50,316 bases of DNA from Burkholderiales bacterium (GTDB lineage Bacteria; Pseudomonadota; Gammaproteobacteria; Burkholderiales; Burkholderiaceae_C), in contig RXJV01000006.1 of assembly GCA_003963075.1 (NCBI GenBank), positions 1 to 50,316 on the forward strand. The letters are read 5' to 3'. This document shows, piece after piece, positions 8,038 through 16,373 of the stretch (position 1 is its first letter; each line of letters starts with the position of its first letter). A model generated the notes under the pieces. It was given only the letters and a program-made list of their open reading frames with translations, was not told the origin of the DNA and made no database searches. The translations under genes and the position numbers were made by a program.

Positions 8038-8865
8038 CTACCAGCCGGCCGGGTCGAGCCGGTAAAAGCCACGCATCTCGCCGTAGAGCGCCGGATGCTG
8101 CGCGGCCAGTTCGATCGGCCGTTCAAAAAACAGCTCGCTGACCACCGCGAAAAATTCTGCCGGGTCGGTCGCCGCATAGGCGTCGATCAGACCGCTGCCG
8201 CTGAGGTCCTGGCGCGCCAGCCGCCACCGCAGCGCGTCGAACTCGTTGCGCATCACCGTCGACCAGCGCCGGTAGGCCTCGGCCGTCGGCAAGGCCGGCG
8301 CGCCGTTGGCCGGCCCTCCGGCCTGATCGAGTTGGTGCGCGAACTCGTGGATGACCACGTTGTGCCCGTCCCCTGGCGTGGCCGCGCCGCGCTGCACCTC
8401 GTCCCACGCCAGCAGCACCTGGCCCTGGCTCCAGCTTTCACCAGCCAGCACGCGGCGCTGGTCGGACAGCACACCGCCGGATTCGGCCACCGGGCGCTCG
8501 ACGATGAAGGCGCCGGGGTAGAGCAGCACCTGGCGCAGCTCGGGGTAGAGGCCGCGGGTCGCGCCGAGCAAGGGCAGGCAGGCCAGCGCCGCGATCGTGA
8601 CCCGCATCTCGTCGGTCACGCGCAGGCCGCGGCAGCCAATGATCGGCTTCTCGGCCAGGAAGACCTGCATCAGGCCCTTCAAGCGCAGCTGGTGGCGCGC
8701 CGGCAACCTGGCCACCAGGGGCACATGGCGGCGCAGCAGCCGCCGCCAGGCCGGCGGGAAGGGCAGGCCGGCGATGCGCGCGCGCCGGCGGCGCACCCAC
8801 AGGGGCCACAGCGCCACCGCGGCGGCGGCGAGCAGGGCCACGAGAAAGCAGATCAGCAGGGGCAT
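8038..8865 (-). CDS. mtfA: Zinc-dependent peptidase MtfA
   Basis: A 275-residue protein of the MtfA/DUF980 family. The zinc-peptidase motif HEFAHQLD is present with the downstream acidic region ATDPAEFFAVVSELFFERP, in which a Glu provides the third ligand in the family. In E. coli MtfA binds the repressor Mlc and affects glucose PTS expression. Unlike the E. coli protein, this one begins with a hydrophobic segment (about residues 2-24) followed by WVRRRRAR, so it is probably membrane-anchored. The ATG at 8865 is chosen because it starts directly before this segment and leaves room for the divergent MFS gene at 8963; an open frame continues further upstream without coding character. Confidence 0.9.
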   Translation of the reverse strand: MPLLICFLVALLAAAAVALWPLWVRRRRARIAGLPFPPAWRRLLRRHVPLVARLPARHQLRLKGLMQVFLAEKPIIGCRGLRVTDEMRVTIAALACLPLLGATRGLYPELRQVLLYPGAFIVERPVAESGGVLSDQRRVLAGESWSQGQVLLAWDEVQRGAATPGDGHNVVIHEFAHQLDQAGGPANGAPALPTAEAYRRWSTVMRNEFDALRWRLARQDLSGSGLIDAYAATDPAEFFAVVSELFFERPIELAAQHPALYGEMRGFYRLDPAGW

Positions 8866-8962
8866 GGGCAGCTCGATGGATTCGCTCGGCAACTGGGGCT
8901 GGCGGGCCGGCTTGCAAGCCCCGCCGATGCATGCCGCCGCGCGGCTCGCGTAACCTGCGGCC

Positions 8963-10147
8963 ATGTCCAAGCCGCTCGCGCCCTCGTCTCCGCTCCAGGC
9001 CTGGCAGGTGCTGCTGGGCGGCGTCTGTGCGCTGGTGCTGACCATCGGCCTGGCCCGCTTCGCCTACACCCCGCTGTTGCCGCAGATGCAGCGCCAGGCC
9101 GGGCTGGGCGTGGCCGATGGCGGTCTGCTCGCGGCCATCAACTACGGCGGCTATATGAGCGGTGCGCTGCTGGCGGCCTGGATCGAGAGCCCGGCGTGGC
9201 GCCAGCGCCTCTACAGCGCCGCGCTGCCGCTGGCATTGCTGATCACGGCCTTGATGGGCTGGAGCTCCAGCTTCACGGTCTGGGCCGTGTCGCGTTATCT
9301 CGGCGGCCTGTGCGGTGCGGCCGGCATGCTGCTCGGTTCGGGCCTGGTCCAGGGCTGGCTGATGCGCGCCGGGCGGCGCCCGGAGCTGGGCCTGTACTTC
9401 ATTGGCCTGGGCCTGGGCATTGTCGTGTCCGCACTGGGGGCGATGGGCATGACCGGGCTCGATCTCGGCTGGGCCTCGCAATGGCAGGGCTTCGCCTTGA
9501 TCGGCCTGGTCTTTCTGCTGCCGGCCTGGCGCTGGCGCCCGCCGGTGCCGCCCATGGCGCCGAAGTCCAGCGCCGGCGACTCGTCAAGCCGGCGCTGGAT
9601 GTTGCTGCTGCTAACGGCCTACTTCTGTGCCGGCTGGGGCTTCGTCATCAATGCGACCTTCACGGTCGCGATTGTCGAGAAGCAGCCGCTGCTGGCCGGC
9701 CAAGGCCCCTGGGCCTGGCTGCTGGTCGGCCTCGCCGCGACACCGGCGGTGTTCGTCTGGGACCGCGTCGCGCGGCGCACCGGCGATGTCGGCGCGCTCC
9801 TGACCGCGTTCGGCCTGCAGATCATCGGCGTGCTGCTGCCGGCGCTGCATGGCGGCCTGGCGGCGGCCCTGCTCGGCGCGCTGCTGTACGGGGCGACGTT
9901 CATCGGCATCGTCAGCCTCACGCTTGCTCTGGTGGGCCGGCGCTCACCGGCCAACCCCGGCAAAGCGATGGCGAGGCTGACGCTGAGCTACGGCGCCGCG
10001 CAGATCAGCGCGCCGGCGCTGACCGGGCGGATGGTCGAGCTCAGCGGAGGCTTCCATCAAGCGCTGTGGCTGACAGCGCTCGTGCTGGCATTCGGCATGC
10101 TCTGCCTGATGGCGCTGCCGAGGCATGCCCGGCAGGACGGTGCCTGA
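8963..10147 (+). CDS. YbfB/YjiJ-family MFS transporter
   Basis: A 394-residue inner-membrane carrier with about 12 predicted transmembrane helices. The N-terminal signature ALVLTIGLARFAYTPLLPQM and the following LAAINYGGYMSGALLAA are characteristic of the YbfB/YjiJ group (MFS_4) of the major facilitator superfamily. The substrate is unknown; related proteins are annotated as putative exporters. It is divergent from mtfA across about 97 bases and ends 1 base before the stop codon of the convergent lipoprotein gene. Confidence 0.88.
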   Translation: MSKPLAPSSPLQAWQVLLGGVCALVLTIGLARFAYTPLLPQMQRQAGLGVADGGLLAAINYGGYMSGALLAAWIESPAWRQRLYSAALPLALLITALMGWSSSFTVWAVSRYLGGLCGAAGMLLGSGLVQGWLMRAGRRPELGLYFIGLGLGIVVSALGAMGMTGLDLGWASQWQGFALIGLVFLLPAWRWRPPVPPMAPKSSAGDSSSRRWMLLLLTAYFCAGWGFVINATFTVAIVEKQPLLAGQGPWAWLLVGLAATPAVFVWDRVARRTGDVGALLTAFGLQIIGVLLPALHGGLAAALLGALLYGATFIGIVSLTLALVGRRSPANPGKAMARLTLSYGAAQISAPALTGRMVELSGGFHQALWLTALVLAFGMLCLMALPRHARQDGA

Positions 10148-10148
10148 C

Positions 10149-10400
10149 TCAGCGGCCCGCGCGGCCGTCGGAAGCGTTGGTACGCCGCAGGTTGTCGAAT
10201 TCCTTGACCGCTTCCTTGTCCGCTGCGCGCTGCGCTTCCGTTCGGCAGAGTTTTTTCGGGATGGTGGTGCCGGTCGGGGTTTCGAGCACGCAGGTGGTGT
10301 CGTTGGTTTTGGCCTCGGCCACCTGCGTTTGAACCGGCGCCTCGGCGCAAGCCGCAAGGGCGAGAGTGATCAGGGTCAGCAGCAGTCGGTTCTTGCGCAT
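10149..10400 (-). CDS. Small lipoprotein, unknown function
   Basis: An 83-residue protein with a lipoprotein signal: MRKNRLLLTLITLALAAC, lipobox LAAC, acylated Cys at about 18. The mature part of about 65 residues is hydrophilic, with two more cysteines (TTCVLETPTG and PKKLCRTE) that could form a disulfide and a charged C-terminal helix. No known domain is recognised. It stands alone between a convergent MFS gene and a 230-base non-coding stretch (10401-10630) in which I see nothing clear. Confidence 0.68.
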   Translation of the reverse strand: MRKNRLLLTLITLALAACAEAPVQTQVAEAKTNDTTCVLETPTGTTIPKKLCRTEAQRAADKEAVKEFDNLRRTNASDGRAGR

Positions 10401-10630
10401 ATCGGTCGGTCAAAGGGTGGTGGATGAGGGCGCGAGGATAACGCGGCCATGACGTGCCGTTGCGATGCCGTCGATCAGTGCATGCACAGTCCTGATGATC
10501 GCTTCAGCGGCACAAGGGCCGGCCGGAGGCCATGCATCGCGTTGGCGCTGAAAGCCTGCGCGGCCCAGCGCGGCCAACATGCCCGGCAGGCAGGGCTGTC
10601 CATTGCGCGGCGGTCCGGCCCGTATCCAGG

Positions 10631-11863
10631 TCAGCGCCAGGCCGCGGCCCGGCGGCGCAGGAACTGGCGCACCGCTTCGTCCGTCTCGAGCGCCATTGCG
10701 CGCTCGCAGGCCTCGCGCGCGGCGGCGAGCTGGCCGCACCGACCCAGCAGCTCGGCCCGCGCGGCCCAGTAGGGTTGGTAGTCGGCGAGCTGGGCCTGCA
10801 GAGCGTCCAGCCGGGCGAGGCCCGCCGCGGCATCGCCGGCCTGTGACAAGGCCACGGCGTGGTTCAACGCAGCCACTGGTGAGCCCGTCAGCTCGGCCAG
10901 CGCGGCGTAGAGCCGCGCGATGGCGGCGCGGTCGACGCGGCCGTAGCGCGCGCCCGCGAGATGAGCCGACTGCACGGCCGCCTCCAGTTGGTAGCGCCCC
11001 GGCCGGCCGTGGGCCGCGGCAGCGCGCAGCAAGGCCTCGGCCTCGTCGATGGCCGCACCGTCCCACCGCGCCGGGTCCTGCTCGGACAGCGGCACATAGG
11101 CGCCCGCAGCGTCGCGCCGCGCTTCACGCCGGGCCTGCGAGTACAGCATCAGCGCCAGCAGCCCCAGCGCCTCGGGCTCCTGCGGCAGCAGCGAGGCCAC
11201 GAGCCGGGCCAGCCAGATCGCTTCGTCGGCGAGTTCGCGGCGACGCGGGTCGGTGCCGGCCGCGTCGGTCCAGGCGTCGGCGTAGGCGGCGTAGATGGCC
11301 GACAGCACGGCCCCCAGGCGTTCGCCAAGCGCCTCCGGATCGGGCAGCTGCAGTCGGATGCCGGCCTGGCGGATCTTGGCCTTGGCACGGACCAGGCGTT
11401 GGCTCATCGTGGCGGGTACGACCAGAAAGGCAGCGGCGATGGTCGCGGCGTCGAAACCCAGCACGGCCTGCAGCATCAGCGGTGCGCGGGCGGCCGGGTC
11501 GATGGCCGGGTGGGCGCAGGCGAACATCAGCGCCAGGCGGCGGTCCGGCAGCGCGAGGGCGTCGGCCTGGTCCTGCAGCGCCGCCAGCCATTCCAGCCAG
11601 GCCGCGGCTTCGTCGCCGCGGCGCCGCCGGCGCAGCGCATCGATGGCCTTGCGACGCGCGACGGTCAGCAGCCAGGCCTCGGGGTTGGCGGGGACGCCGT
11701 CCAGCGGCCAATGGGTCAGCGCGGCTTCAAAGGCGTCGGCCAGCGCGTCTTCGGCGCCGGCCACATCGCGGGAGCGTGCCGCCAGGTAGGCCACCAGCCG
11801 CCCATAGCTGCGTCGCGCAGCCTGCTCGGCGGCCATGGCCGGCGTGGTGCCGCCGGCGTTCAC
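10631..11863 (-). CDS. ECF42-type RNA polymerase sigma factor with C-terminal helical extension
   Basis: A 410-residue sigma-70-related factor (COG4941 type). Region 2 covers about residues 15-85 (AEDALADAFEAALTHW and NPEAWLLTVARRKAIDALRR), and region 4 about 115-170, with a helix-turn-helix around TIAAAFLVVPATMSQRLVRA. Residues 185-405 are a TPR-like or DUF6596-type extension rich in Ala/Leu helices that replaces an anti-sigma factor in this group. Translation starts at GTG 11863, overlapping the YCII stop (GTGA). The family's fixed partnership with DGPF/YCII proteins matches the upstream neighbour. The signal and regulon are unknown. Confidence 0.92.
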   Translation of the reverse strand: MNAGGTTPAMAAEQAARRSYGRLVAYLAARSRDVAGAEDALADAFEAALTHWPLDGVPANPEAWLLTVARRKAIDALRRRRRGDEAAAWLEWLAALQDQADALALPDRRLALMFACAHPAIDPAARAPLMLQAVLGFDAATIAAAFLVVPATMSQRLVRAKAKIRQAGIRLQLPDPEALGERLGAVLSAIYAAYADAWTDAAGTDPRRRELADEAIWLARLVASLLPQEPEALGLLALMLYSQARREARRDAAGAYVPLSEQDPARWDGAAIDEAEALLRAAAAHGRPGRYQLEAAVQSAHLAGARYGRVDRAAIARLYAALAELTGSPVAALNHAVALSQAGDAAAGLARLDALQAQLADYQPYWAARAELLGRCGQLAAAREACERAMALETDEAVRQFLRRRAAAWR

Positions 11864-12207
11864 ATCGGCCAGACCGGTCGCACCTCAACGCAGCCGTGGC
11901 TGGCGCCGGGGCAGCGCGCGGCCCAGCTCAGCGCGGCATCGAGGTCGGGAACGTCGATCAGGAAATAGCCGCCGAGCTGCTCGCGCGTCTCGATGAACGG
12001 CCCGTCGAGCACCTCGGTCTTGCCCTGACGAACCCGCACCGTCGTCGACAGGTCCGCTGGCTTCAGCCGGTGGCTGCCGCGGATCAACCCGGCCTCGGTC
12101 AGCGCCTCGGTGTAGGCCGAATAGGCCGCCATCGCGGCATGGCGATCGGCGTCGCTCAGCGCGGCAAAGCCGGCGGGGTCGGAGTGGATGAGCAGCATGT
12201 ATTCCAT
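11860..12207 (-). CDS. YCII-related (DGPF-motif) protein
   Basis: A 115-residue cytoplasmic protein of the YCII family (ferredoxin-like alpha/beta fold). MEYMLLIHSD at the N-terminus and VLDGPFIETREQLGGYFLID in the middle are diagnostic; DGPF gives the family its name. The ATG at 12207 has AGGAG 8 bases upstream. It is the first gene of a two-gene unit with the ECF42-type sigma factor, which it overlaps by 4 bases. Proteins of this family are typical companions and probable targets of ECF42 sigma factors; their biochemical role is not settled. Confidence 0.93.
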   Translation of the reverse strand: MEYMLLIHSDPAGFAALSDADRHAAMAAYSAYTEALTEAGLIRGSHRLKPADLSTTVRVRQGKTEVLDGPFIETREQLGGYFLIDVPDLDAALSWAARCPGASHGCVEVRPVWPM

Positions 12208-12254
12208 TGCAATCTCCTGGCAGTTCAAGCGGCACGACATGCGCCGCCGACAAT

Positions 12255-12282
12255 GACGCCGGGCTGACCCCGCCTTTCGACA
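12255..12282 (-). promoter_or_regulatory. Predicted ECF42 autoregulated promoter
   Basis: On the minus strand TGTCGA (12282-12277), an 18-base spacer and CGTC (12258-12255) lie about 48 bases before the YCII start. As I recall from work on Streptomyces ECF42, its promoters carry TGTCGA at -35 and CG[A/T]C at -10. The match suggests the sigma factor transcribes its own operon. It is a short motif in GC-rich DNA, so chance is possible. Confidence 0.5.
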
Positions 12283-12323
12283 TCGGCGCCAGAAAAAGTT
12301 GGCATCAGCCCCGGGCGCCGGCC

Positions 12324-13727
12324 TCAGGCGGTGATGCCGACCGCAGCCTCCAGCGTCGCAATCTCTTCCTCGATGTAGGCCGACAGGCGCCAAAGGTTGG
12401 GCAGGGCGTCGGTCGCGATCAGGCCGAAGTAGAGCGTGCCGGCGTAGCTGAACAGCGTGATGTTGAGCAGGTGGGTGGCCGGCAGGGTCGACACCGGGTG
12501 CATCTCGACCAGCGGCGCGCCCTTCAGGTAGAGGCGCTCGGCCAGCCCCGGCACGTTGGAGACCAGGGTGTTGCCCATCGGCGTGATCACGTCGGCGAGC
12601 TGAAGCATGCCGGCGATCTGGCCGAGCAGGCCGGTGAGGATGGTGTAGGTCTCGACCGCCTCCGGCGCGACCGAGTCGATCATGGCCCGCACATTGCGCA
12701 GCGAATAGCCGACGTTGCGCAGCCGCACATAGGCGTCGTCGGTCGGCGGTGACAGGTCGACGAGGATGATGCCGATCTTGTTGCCGGTGGCCTTCTCGCC
12801 CTCAACCCCCTTCTGGCGCAGATTGACCGGCATCTGGATCGTGATCGGACGGTCGAGCTCGACGCCCTCGTCGGCGAGATAGCGGTGCATCGCGCCGTCC
12901 AGGCAGGTCAGCGCGACATGGTTGAGCGTCGCGCGGGCGACCCGGCGGATCGCGTCGATGCGGGCCATCGGTACCGCGGCGGTGGCGAACTGGCGGCCCG
13001 GCGTGGCATTGCCGGTGAAAGGCGTATTGCCGCTGGCCATGAAGGGCAGGGCGATGGCGTTCTTGGTCAGCTTCACCGCCTCCAGCGCCAGCATGGCCGT
13101 CAGGCGGCCGACGCCGATGGCGCGCTTGCTGTTGGCGGTGAGCTGCTTCCAGACCGTGCCGGCCAGCTGTTGGTCCAGGCGCCTGCTGCCGCCAGTGCGT
13201 CCGCGGCGGGTCTGGTCGAGGGTCCAGACCGGCGTGAGGCTCAGGTCGTCCGGTGTGTCGCGCAGCGACTGCATGCCCCAGCGCATCATCGTGATGCCGT
13301 CGGCCACCGCGTGATGCATCTTGTAGTAGACGGCGAACTGCCGGTTCCACAGGCCGCCGATCACGTGCACTTCCCACAGCGGCCGGCTGCGGTCGAGCAC
13401 CGGCTCATGCAGCTTCGCGGTCAGGGCGTAAAGCGCCTCGCGATCATTGGCGCCGCGCTTGAGCTGGTGGAAGAACAGGTGCTGCGACAGATCGACCGAC
13501 GCGGCCTGGCCCCAGCTCGGCATCAGCGTCGGCGACATGAACTGGATGACGCGATCGAACGGCGGCTGAACGTCGGTGTGCTCCAGGAACTCGGCGTGGA
13601 GCTGCTTCGCAAAGCCCGCGCCCGCGCCCTTCGGTATCTGGTGGATGTGCAGGCCGGCCACGTGCTTGGGGCTGGCCTCGCTTTCCGCGATGAAGAAGGC
13701 GAGGTCGAGCAGGGAGAGGCGGCTCAT
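12324..13727 (-). CDS. Wax ester synthase / diacylglycerol O-acyltransferase (WS/DGAT)
   Basis: A 467-residue acyltransferase of the bacterial AtfA/WS-DGAT family, which joins acyl-CoA to fatty alcohols or diacylglycerol to make neutral storage lipid at the membrane. The catalytic motif HHAVADG is present (His138-His139, Asp143). Other family marks are the opening MSRLSLLDLAFF, the NVPG motif (NTLVSNVPGLAERLY) in the C-terminal half, and the C-terminal DUF1298 domain. The start at 13727 is chosen because it gives the canonical MS-x-LS-x-LD opening; an ATG at 13760 would add 11 unlike residues. It lies 66 bases after rbgA in the same direction. With the phasin gene 4 kb away it points to carbon storage as inclusions. 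Confidence 0.91.
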   Translation of the reverse strand: MSRLSLLDLAFFIAESEASPKHVAGLHIHQIPKGAGAGFAKQLHAEFLEHTDVQPPFDRVIQFMSPTLMPSWGQAASVDLSQHLFFHQLKRGANDREALYALTAKLHEPVLDRSRPLWEVHVIGGLWNRQFAVYYKMHHAVADGITMMRWGMQSLRDTPDDLSLTPVWTLDQTRRGRTGGSRRLDQQLAGTVWKQLTANSKRAIGVGRLTAMLALEAVKLTKNAIALPFMASGNTPFTGNATPGRQFATAAVPMARIDAIRRVARATLNHVALTCLDGAMHRYLADEGVELDRPITIQMPVNLRQKGVEGEKATGNKIGIILVDLSPPTDDAYVRLRNVGYSLRNVRAMIDSVAPEAVETYTILTGLLGQIAGMLQLADVITPMGNTLVSNVPGLAERLYLKGAPLVEMHPVSTLPATHLLNITLFSYAGTLYFGLIATDALPNLWRLSAYIEEEIATLEAAVGITA

Positions 13728-13793
13728 GGGGGCGGCTGTCGTTCCGGTGCGGCCCAGCATAGGCGCGCCCGGCGCGCGGTCAAGGCCGGGGAA

Positions 13794-14750
13794 TCACGTG
13801 GCGTCGCCGCTGGAGGCGGCGCGCCTGCCGCTGCGGCGCGCCTTGTCGGCGGCCTTCTCGGCTTCGCGGGCAGCGGCCTTGCGGGCCTCTTCCTCGGCAG
13901 CCGCTTGGCGCCAGGCACTCATTTCGTCCGGCGTCTCCAGCGTGATGCGCCCGAGCAGGCCCTGGCGGTAGTCCATCAGCAGGGCCTCGGCGGCCTTGTG
14001 CAGTTGCACCGCGCCGCCGCGGATCTTGGCACCGCGCTTGACGCCGATGGCCTCCAGCACGGCCTCCTCGTCGGCGAGCTCGGTCAGGCCGTAACGCTGC
14101 CGCAGCGCCTCGGGGTAGCGGTTCTGCAGCACCGCGATCAGCTCCAGCGCGACCTCGGCCTCGTCGAAGGCGTTGCGGCCGATGGCACCGCTGGCGGCGA
14201 GGTGGTAGCCGCTCTGCTCGATACCGATCTTGGGCCACAGCATGCCGGGCGTGTCGAACAGGTAGAAGCCGTTCTCCAGCACGATCTTCTGCTCGACCTT
14301 GGTGATGCCGGGTTCATCGCCGGTTTTTGTGGCGCGCTTGCCCACCAGCGTGTTGATCAGCGTGCTCTTGCCGACGTTGGGAATGCCGCAGATCAGCACC
14401 CGCAGCGGCTTGTGCATGTCGCCGCGGCCGGGGGCCAGTTCGCGGCAGGCCTTGATCAGCGCGCGCGCCGGTGACTTGTCGCCGGCGTCCAGCGGAATCG
14501 CCCGGGTGTGCGGCTGGGCGTTGTAAAAATCCAGCCATGCGGCGGTGACGGCCGGGTCGGCCAGGTCCTGCTTGTTCAGCACCTTCAGCGACGGCCGGCC
14601 GGCCGTCAGCGCGGCCAGCAGCGGGTTGCTGCTGGAGCCGGGCAGGCGCGCGTCCAGCAGCTCGATGATCACGTCCAGGCCCGCCTGCATGCGATCCTTG
14701 ATCGCCTGACGGGTGGAGTTCATATGGCCGGGGAACCAGTTGATGGGCAT
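13794..14750 (-). CDS. rbgA: Ribosome biogenesis GTPase YlqF/RbgA
   Basis: A 318-residue circularly permuted GTPase that acts in late 50S subunit assembly. It opens with the family sequence INWFPGHMNSTRQ. The G motifs occur in permuted order: NKQD (G4, about 58-61), then GIPNVGKST (G1, about 120-128), a G2 threonine in GITK, and DTPGML (G3, about 161). The last 30 residues are a basic Lys/Arg/Ala tail (AREAEKAADKARRSGRR) that could contact rRNA. It is the first gene of a probable two-gene unit with the WS/DGAT gene. Confidence 0.95.
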   Translation of the reverse strand: MPINWFPGHMNSTRQAIKDRMQAGLDVIIELLDARLPGSSSNPLLAALTAGRPSLKVLNKQDLADPAVTAAWLDFYNAQPHTRAIPLDAGDKSPARALIKACRELAPGRGDMHKPLRVLICGIPNVGKSTLINTLVGKRATKTGDEPGITKVEQKIVLENGFYLFDTPGMLWPKIGIEQSGYHLAASGAIGRNAFDEAEVALELIAVLQNRYPEALRQRYGLTELADEEAVLEAIGVKRGAKIRGGAVQLHKAAEALLMDYRQGLLGRITLETPDEMSAWRQAAAEEEARKAAAREAEKAADKARRSGRRAASSGDAT

Positions 14751-14857
14751 GCGCTGGCGAGATCAGGGGCTTGCGGGGAGGCGATTGTCGGGCTTACATC
14801 CGGTTGCGGTGCGGGCCGCAACCGCCCTCACCATCGTCATGTAGCACTGAGGTGACC

Positions 14858-15256
14858 ATGAGATTCGAAGGTGTGTTGAGTGCGTGGAACCACGACGCCG
14901 GCTTTGGCGCCATCAAGCCCTTTGGCGGCGGCGATGAGGTGTTCGTGGGTCTCGCGGCGTTCCCGACCGATGGCGAGGGGCCTCGGCTGGACGAGGCCCT
15001 GAGCTTCGAAATTGTGTCCGGCCGTGACGGACGCAAGGAAGCCGTGCGGCTCAAACGCCTGCCCGCGGCCGCGCAGCCCGCCTTGCGCGAACCGACCGGT
15101 GCGGCCCGTCTGCGTGCGCAGCGCGCCGAGCGCAAGCGGCGGCTGACCTGGCTGGCCGCAGTGGTCATTGTTGTCGTGATGCTGGGGCTGGCCGGCCTGC
15201 GCGGCTGGCAGGGCGCCCACGCGCCCGGTGCCGTCGCGTCCGCGGCGCGGCATTAG
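14858..15256 (+). CDS. Cold-shock-domain protein with C-terminal membrane anchor
   Basis: A 132-residue protein. Residues 1-67 form an S1/cold-shock-like beta-barrel (MRFEGVLSAWNHDAGFGAIK; DAGFGAIKP and DEVFVGL correspond to RNP1 and RNP2). A basic, Arg-rich linker (about 72-95) and one hydrophobic segment, LTWLAAVVIVVVMLGLAGL (about 97-116), follow. Cold-shock domains bind single-stranded RNA or DNA, so this would tether nucleic-acid binding to the inner membrane. Many proteobacterial relatives fuse the domain to DUF1294 with several membrane helices; here only one helix is left. GAGGTGACC precedes the ATG. It is divergent from rbgA. Confidence 0.82.
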   Translation: MRFEGVLSAWNHDAGFGAIKPFGGGDEVFVGLAAFPTDGEGPRLDEALSFEIVSGRDGRKEAVRLKRLPAAAQPALREPTGAARLRAQRAERKRRLTWLAAVVIVVVMLGLAGLRGWQGAHAPGAVASAARH

Positions 15257-15421
15257 GGTCTGTTCACACGACGGCAGCGGGCCGCGAAGGCAGCTGTGGC
15301 TGGGCCGCTCGGAGCGCGCGGCCGCAATGGCATGGCGCGGCAGCATCAAGGGCGGCAGTCATCAAGCCTGGGTTATCGTCCGCGGCGGCTTTGACGCGGC
15401 ATGCGGCCGCCACCCCCTCAC

Positions 15422-16366
15422 ATGACTGCTGCCTCCATCCGCCGCGCGACGCGCGCGGCCTCCGCCATCGTCCTCGCTGTGCTGCTGGCCGGCTGCTCGG
15501 TGTTTCCGACTCAGCCACCGCAGCCGCCCCAGCCGCCTGTGGTCAACCCGCCGCCGGTCGACCCGCCGCCCGTCATCAAGCCTGCGCCCAAGCCGCCACG
15601 CATCGGCCTGGCGCTCGGCGGCGGCGCCGCGCGCGGTTTCGCCCACATCGGCGTGATCCAGGTGTTGGAGGAAAGCGGCATCAAGGTCGACCTGGTGGCC
15701 GGCACCTCGGCCGGCAGCCTGGTGGCCTCGCTGTATGCCGCCGGCAAGAGCGGCAAGGAAATGCAGACCCTGGCCGAGACCATGGATGAAGGGGCGATCA
15801 CCGACTGGTCCTTCCCGCTTCGGGGGTTGATCCGCGGCGAGGCGCTGGCGCGCTTCATCCGCGACAAGACCGCCGGCAAGGCGATCGAGCAGATGGCCCT
15901 GCCACTGGGCATCGTCGCCACCGACCTGTCCGACGGCTCCGCGATCCTGTTCCGCAGCGGCGACACCGGCACCGCGGTGCGCGCCTCCAGCGCGGTGCCG
16001 GCGGTGTTTCAGCCGGTGCGCATCGGCCAGCGCGAGTATGTGGACGGTGGCCTCGTGTCGCCGGTGCCGGTGCGTTTCGCGCGTGACATGGGCGCCCAGC
16101 TGGTGATCGCGGTGGACATCAGCTCGCCGCCCGAGAAAGACCCGCCCGGCGACGCCTTCCGGATGCTGATGCAGACCTTTTCGATCATGGGCCGCAGCAT
16201 CAACACCTTCGAGCTGCGTGACGCCGATGTCGTGATCCGGCCGCGGCTGGACGGTGTCGGCAGCGCCGACTTCTCGGCGCGGCGCCGGGCGATCCAGGCC
16301 GGTCGCGAGGCGGCCCAGGCCATGTTGCCGCTGCTGCGCCAGCGCCTCGCCGACAAGACCCGCTGA
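15422..16366 (+). CDS. Patatin-like phospholipase lipoprotein
   Basis: A protein of about 314 residues. The lipoprotein signal ends in VLAVLLAGC, followed by a Pro-rich linker (PPQPPQPPVVNPPPVDPP) that may span from the membrane to the catalytic domain. The patatin domain starts near residue 60 with the oxyanion motif GGGAARGFAHIG. The nucleophile motif is GTSAGS (Ser96), and the second catalytic residue is in DGG (Asp208). This is the RssA-like group of Ser-Asp lipid acyl hydrolases. ATG 15422 is preferred over ATG 15401 because it gives a compact lipoprotein signal. The 165 bases before it contain no gene. The LON-N gene starts 7 bases after its stop. Confidence 0.9.
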   Translation: MTAASIRRATRAASAIVLAVLLAGCSVFPTQPPQPPQPPVVNPPPVDPPPVIKPAPKPPRIGLALGGGAARGFAHIGVIQVLEESGIKVDLVAGTSAGSLVASLYAAGKSGKEMQTLAETMDEGAITDWSFPLRGLIRGEALARFIRDKTAGKAIEQMALPLGIVATDLSDGSAILFRSGDTGTAVRASSAVPAVFQPVRIGQREYVDGGLVSPVPVRFARDMGAQLVIAVDISSPPEKDPPGDAFRMLMQTFSIMGRSINTFELRDADVVIRPRLDGVGSADFSARRRAIQAGREAAQAMLPLLRQRLADKTR

Positions 16367-16373
16367 GCCCGCC

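Noticed and set aside
10579-12267. A 562-codon plus-strand frame
   Set aside because: It is Arg/Pro/Ala-rich and antisense to the ECF sigma factor and YCII genes, both of which have clear family motifs.
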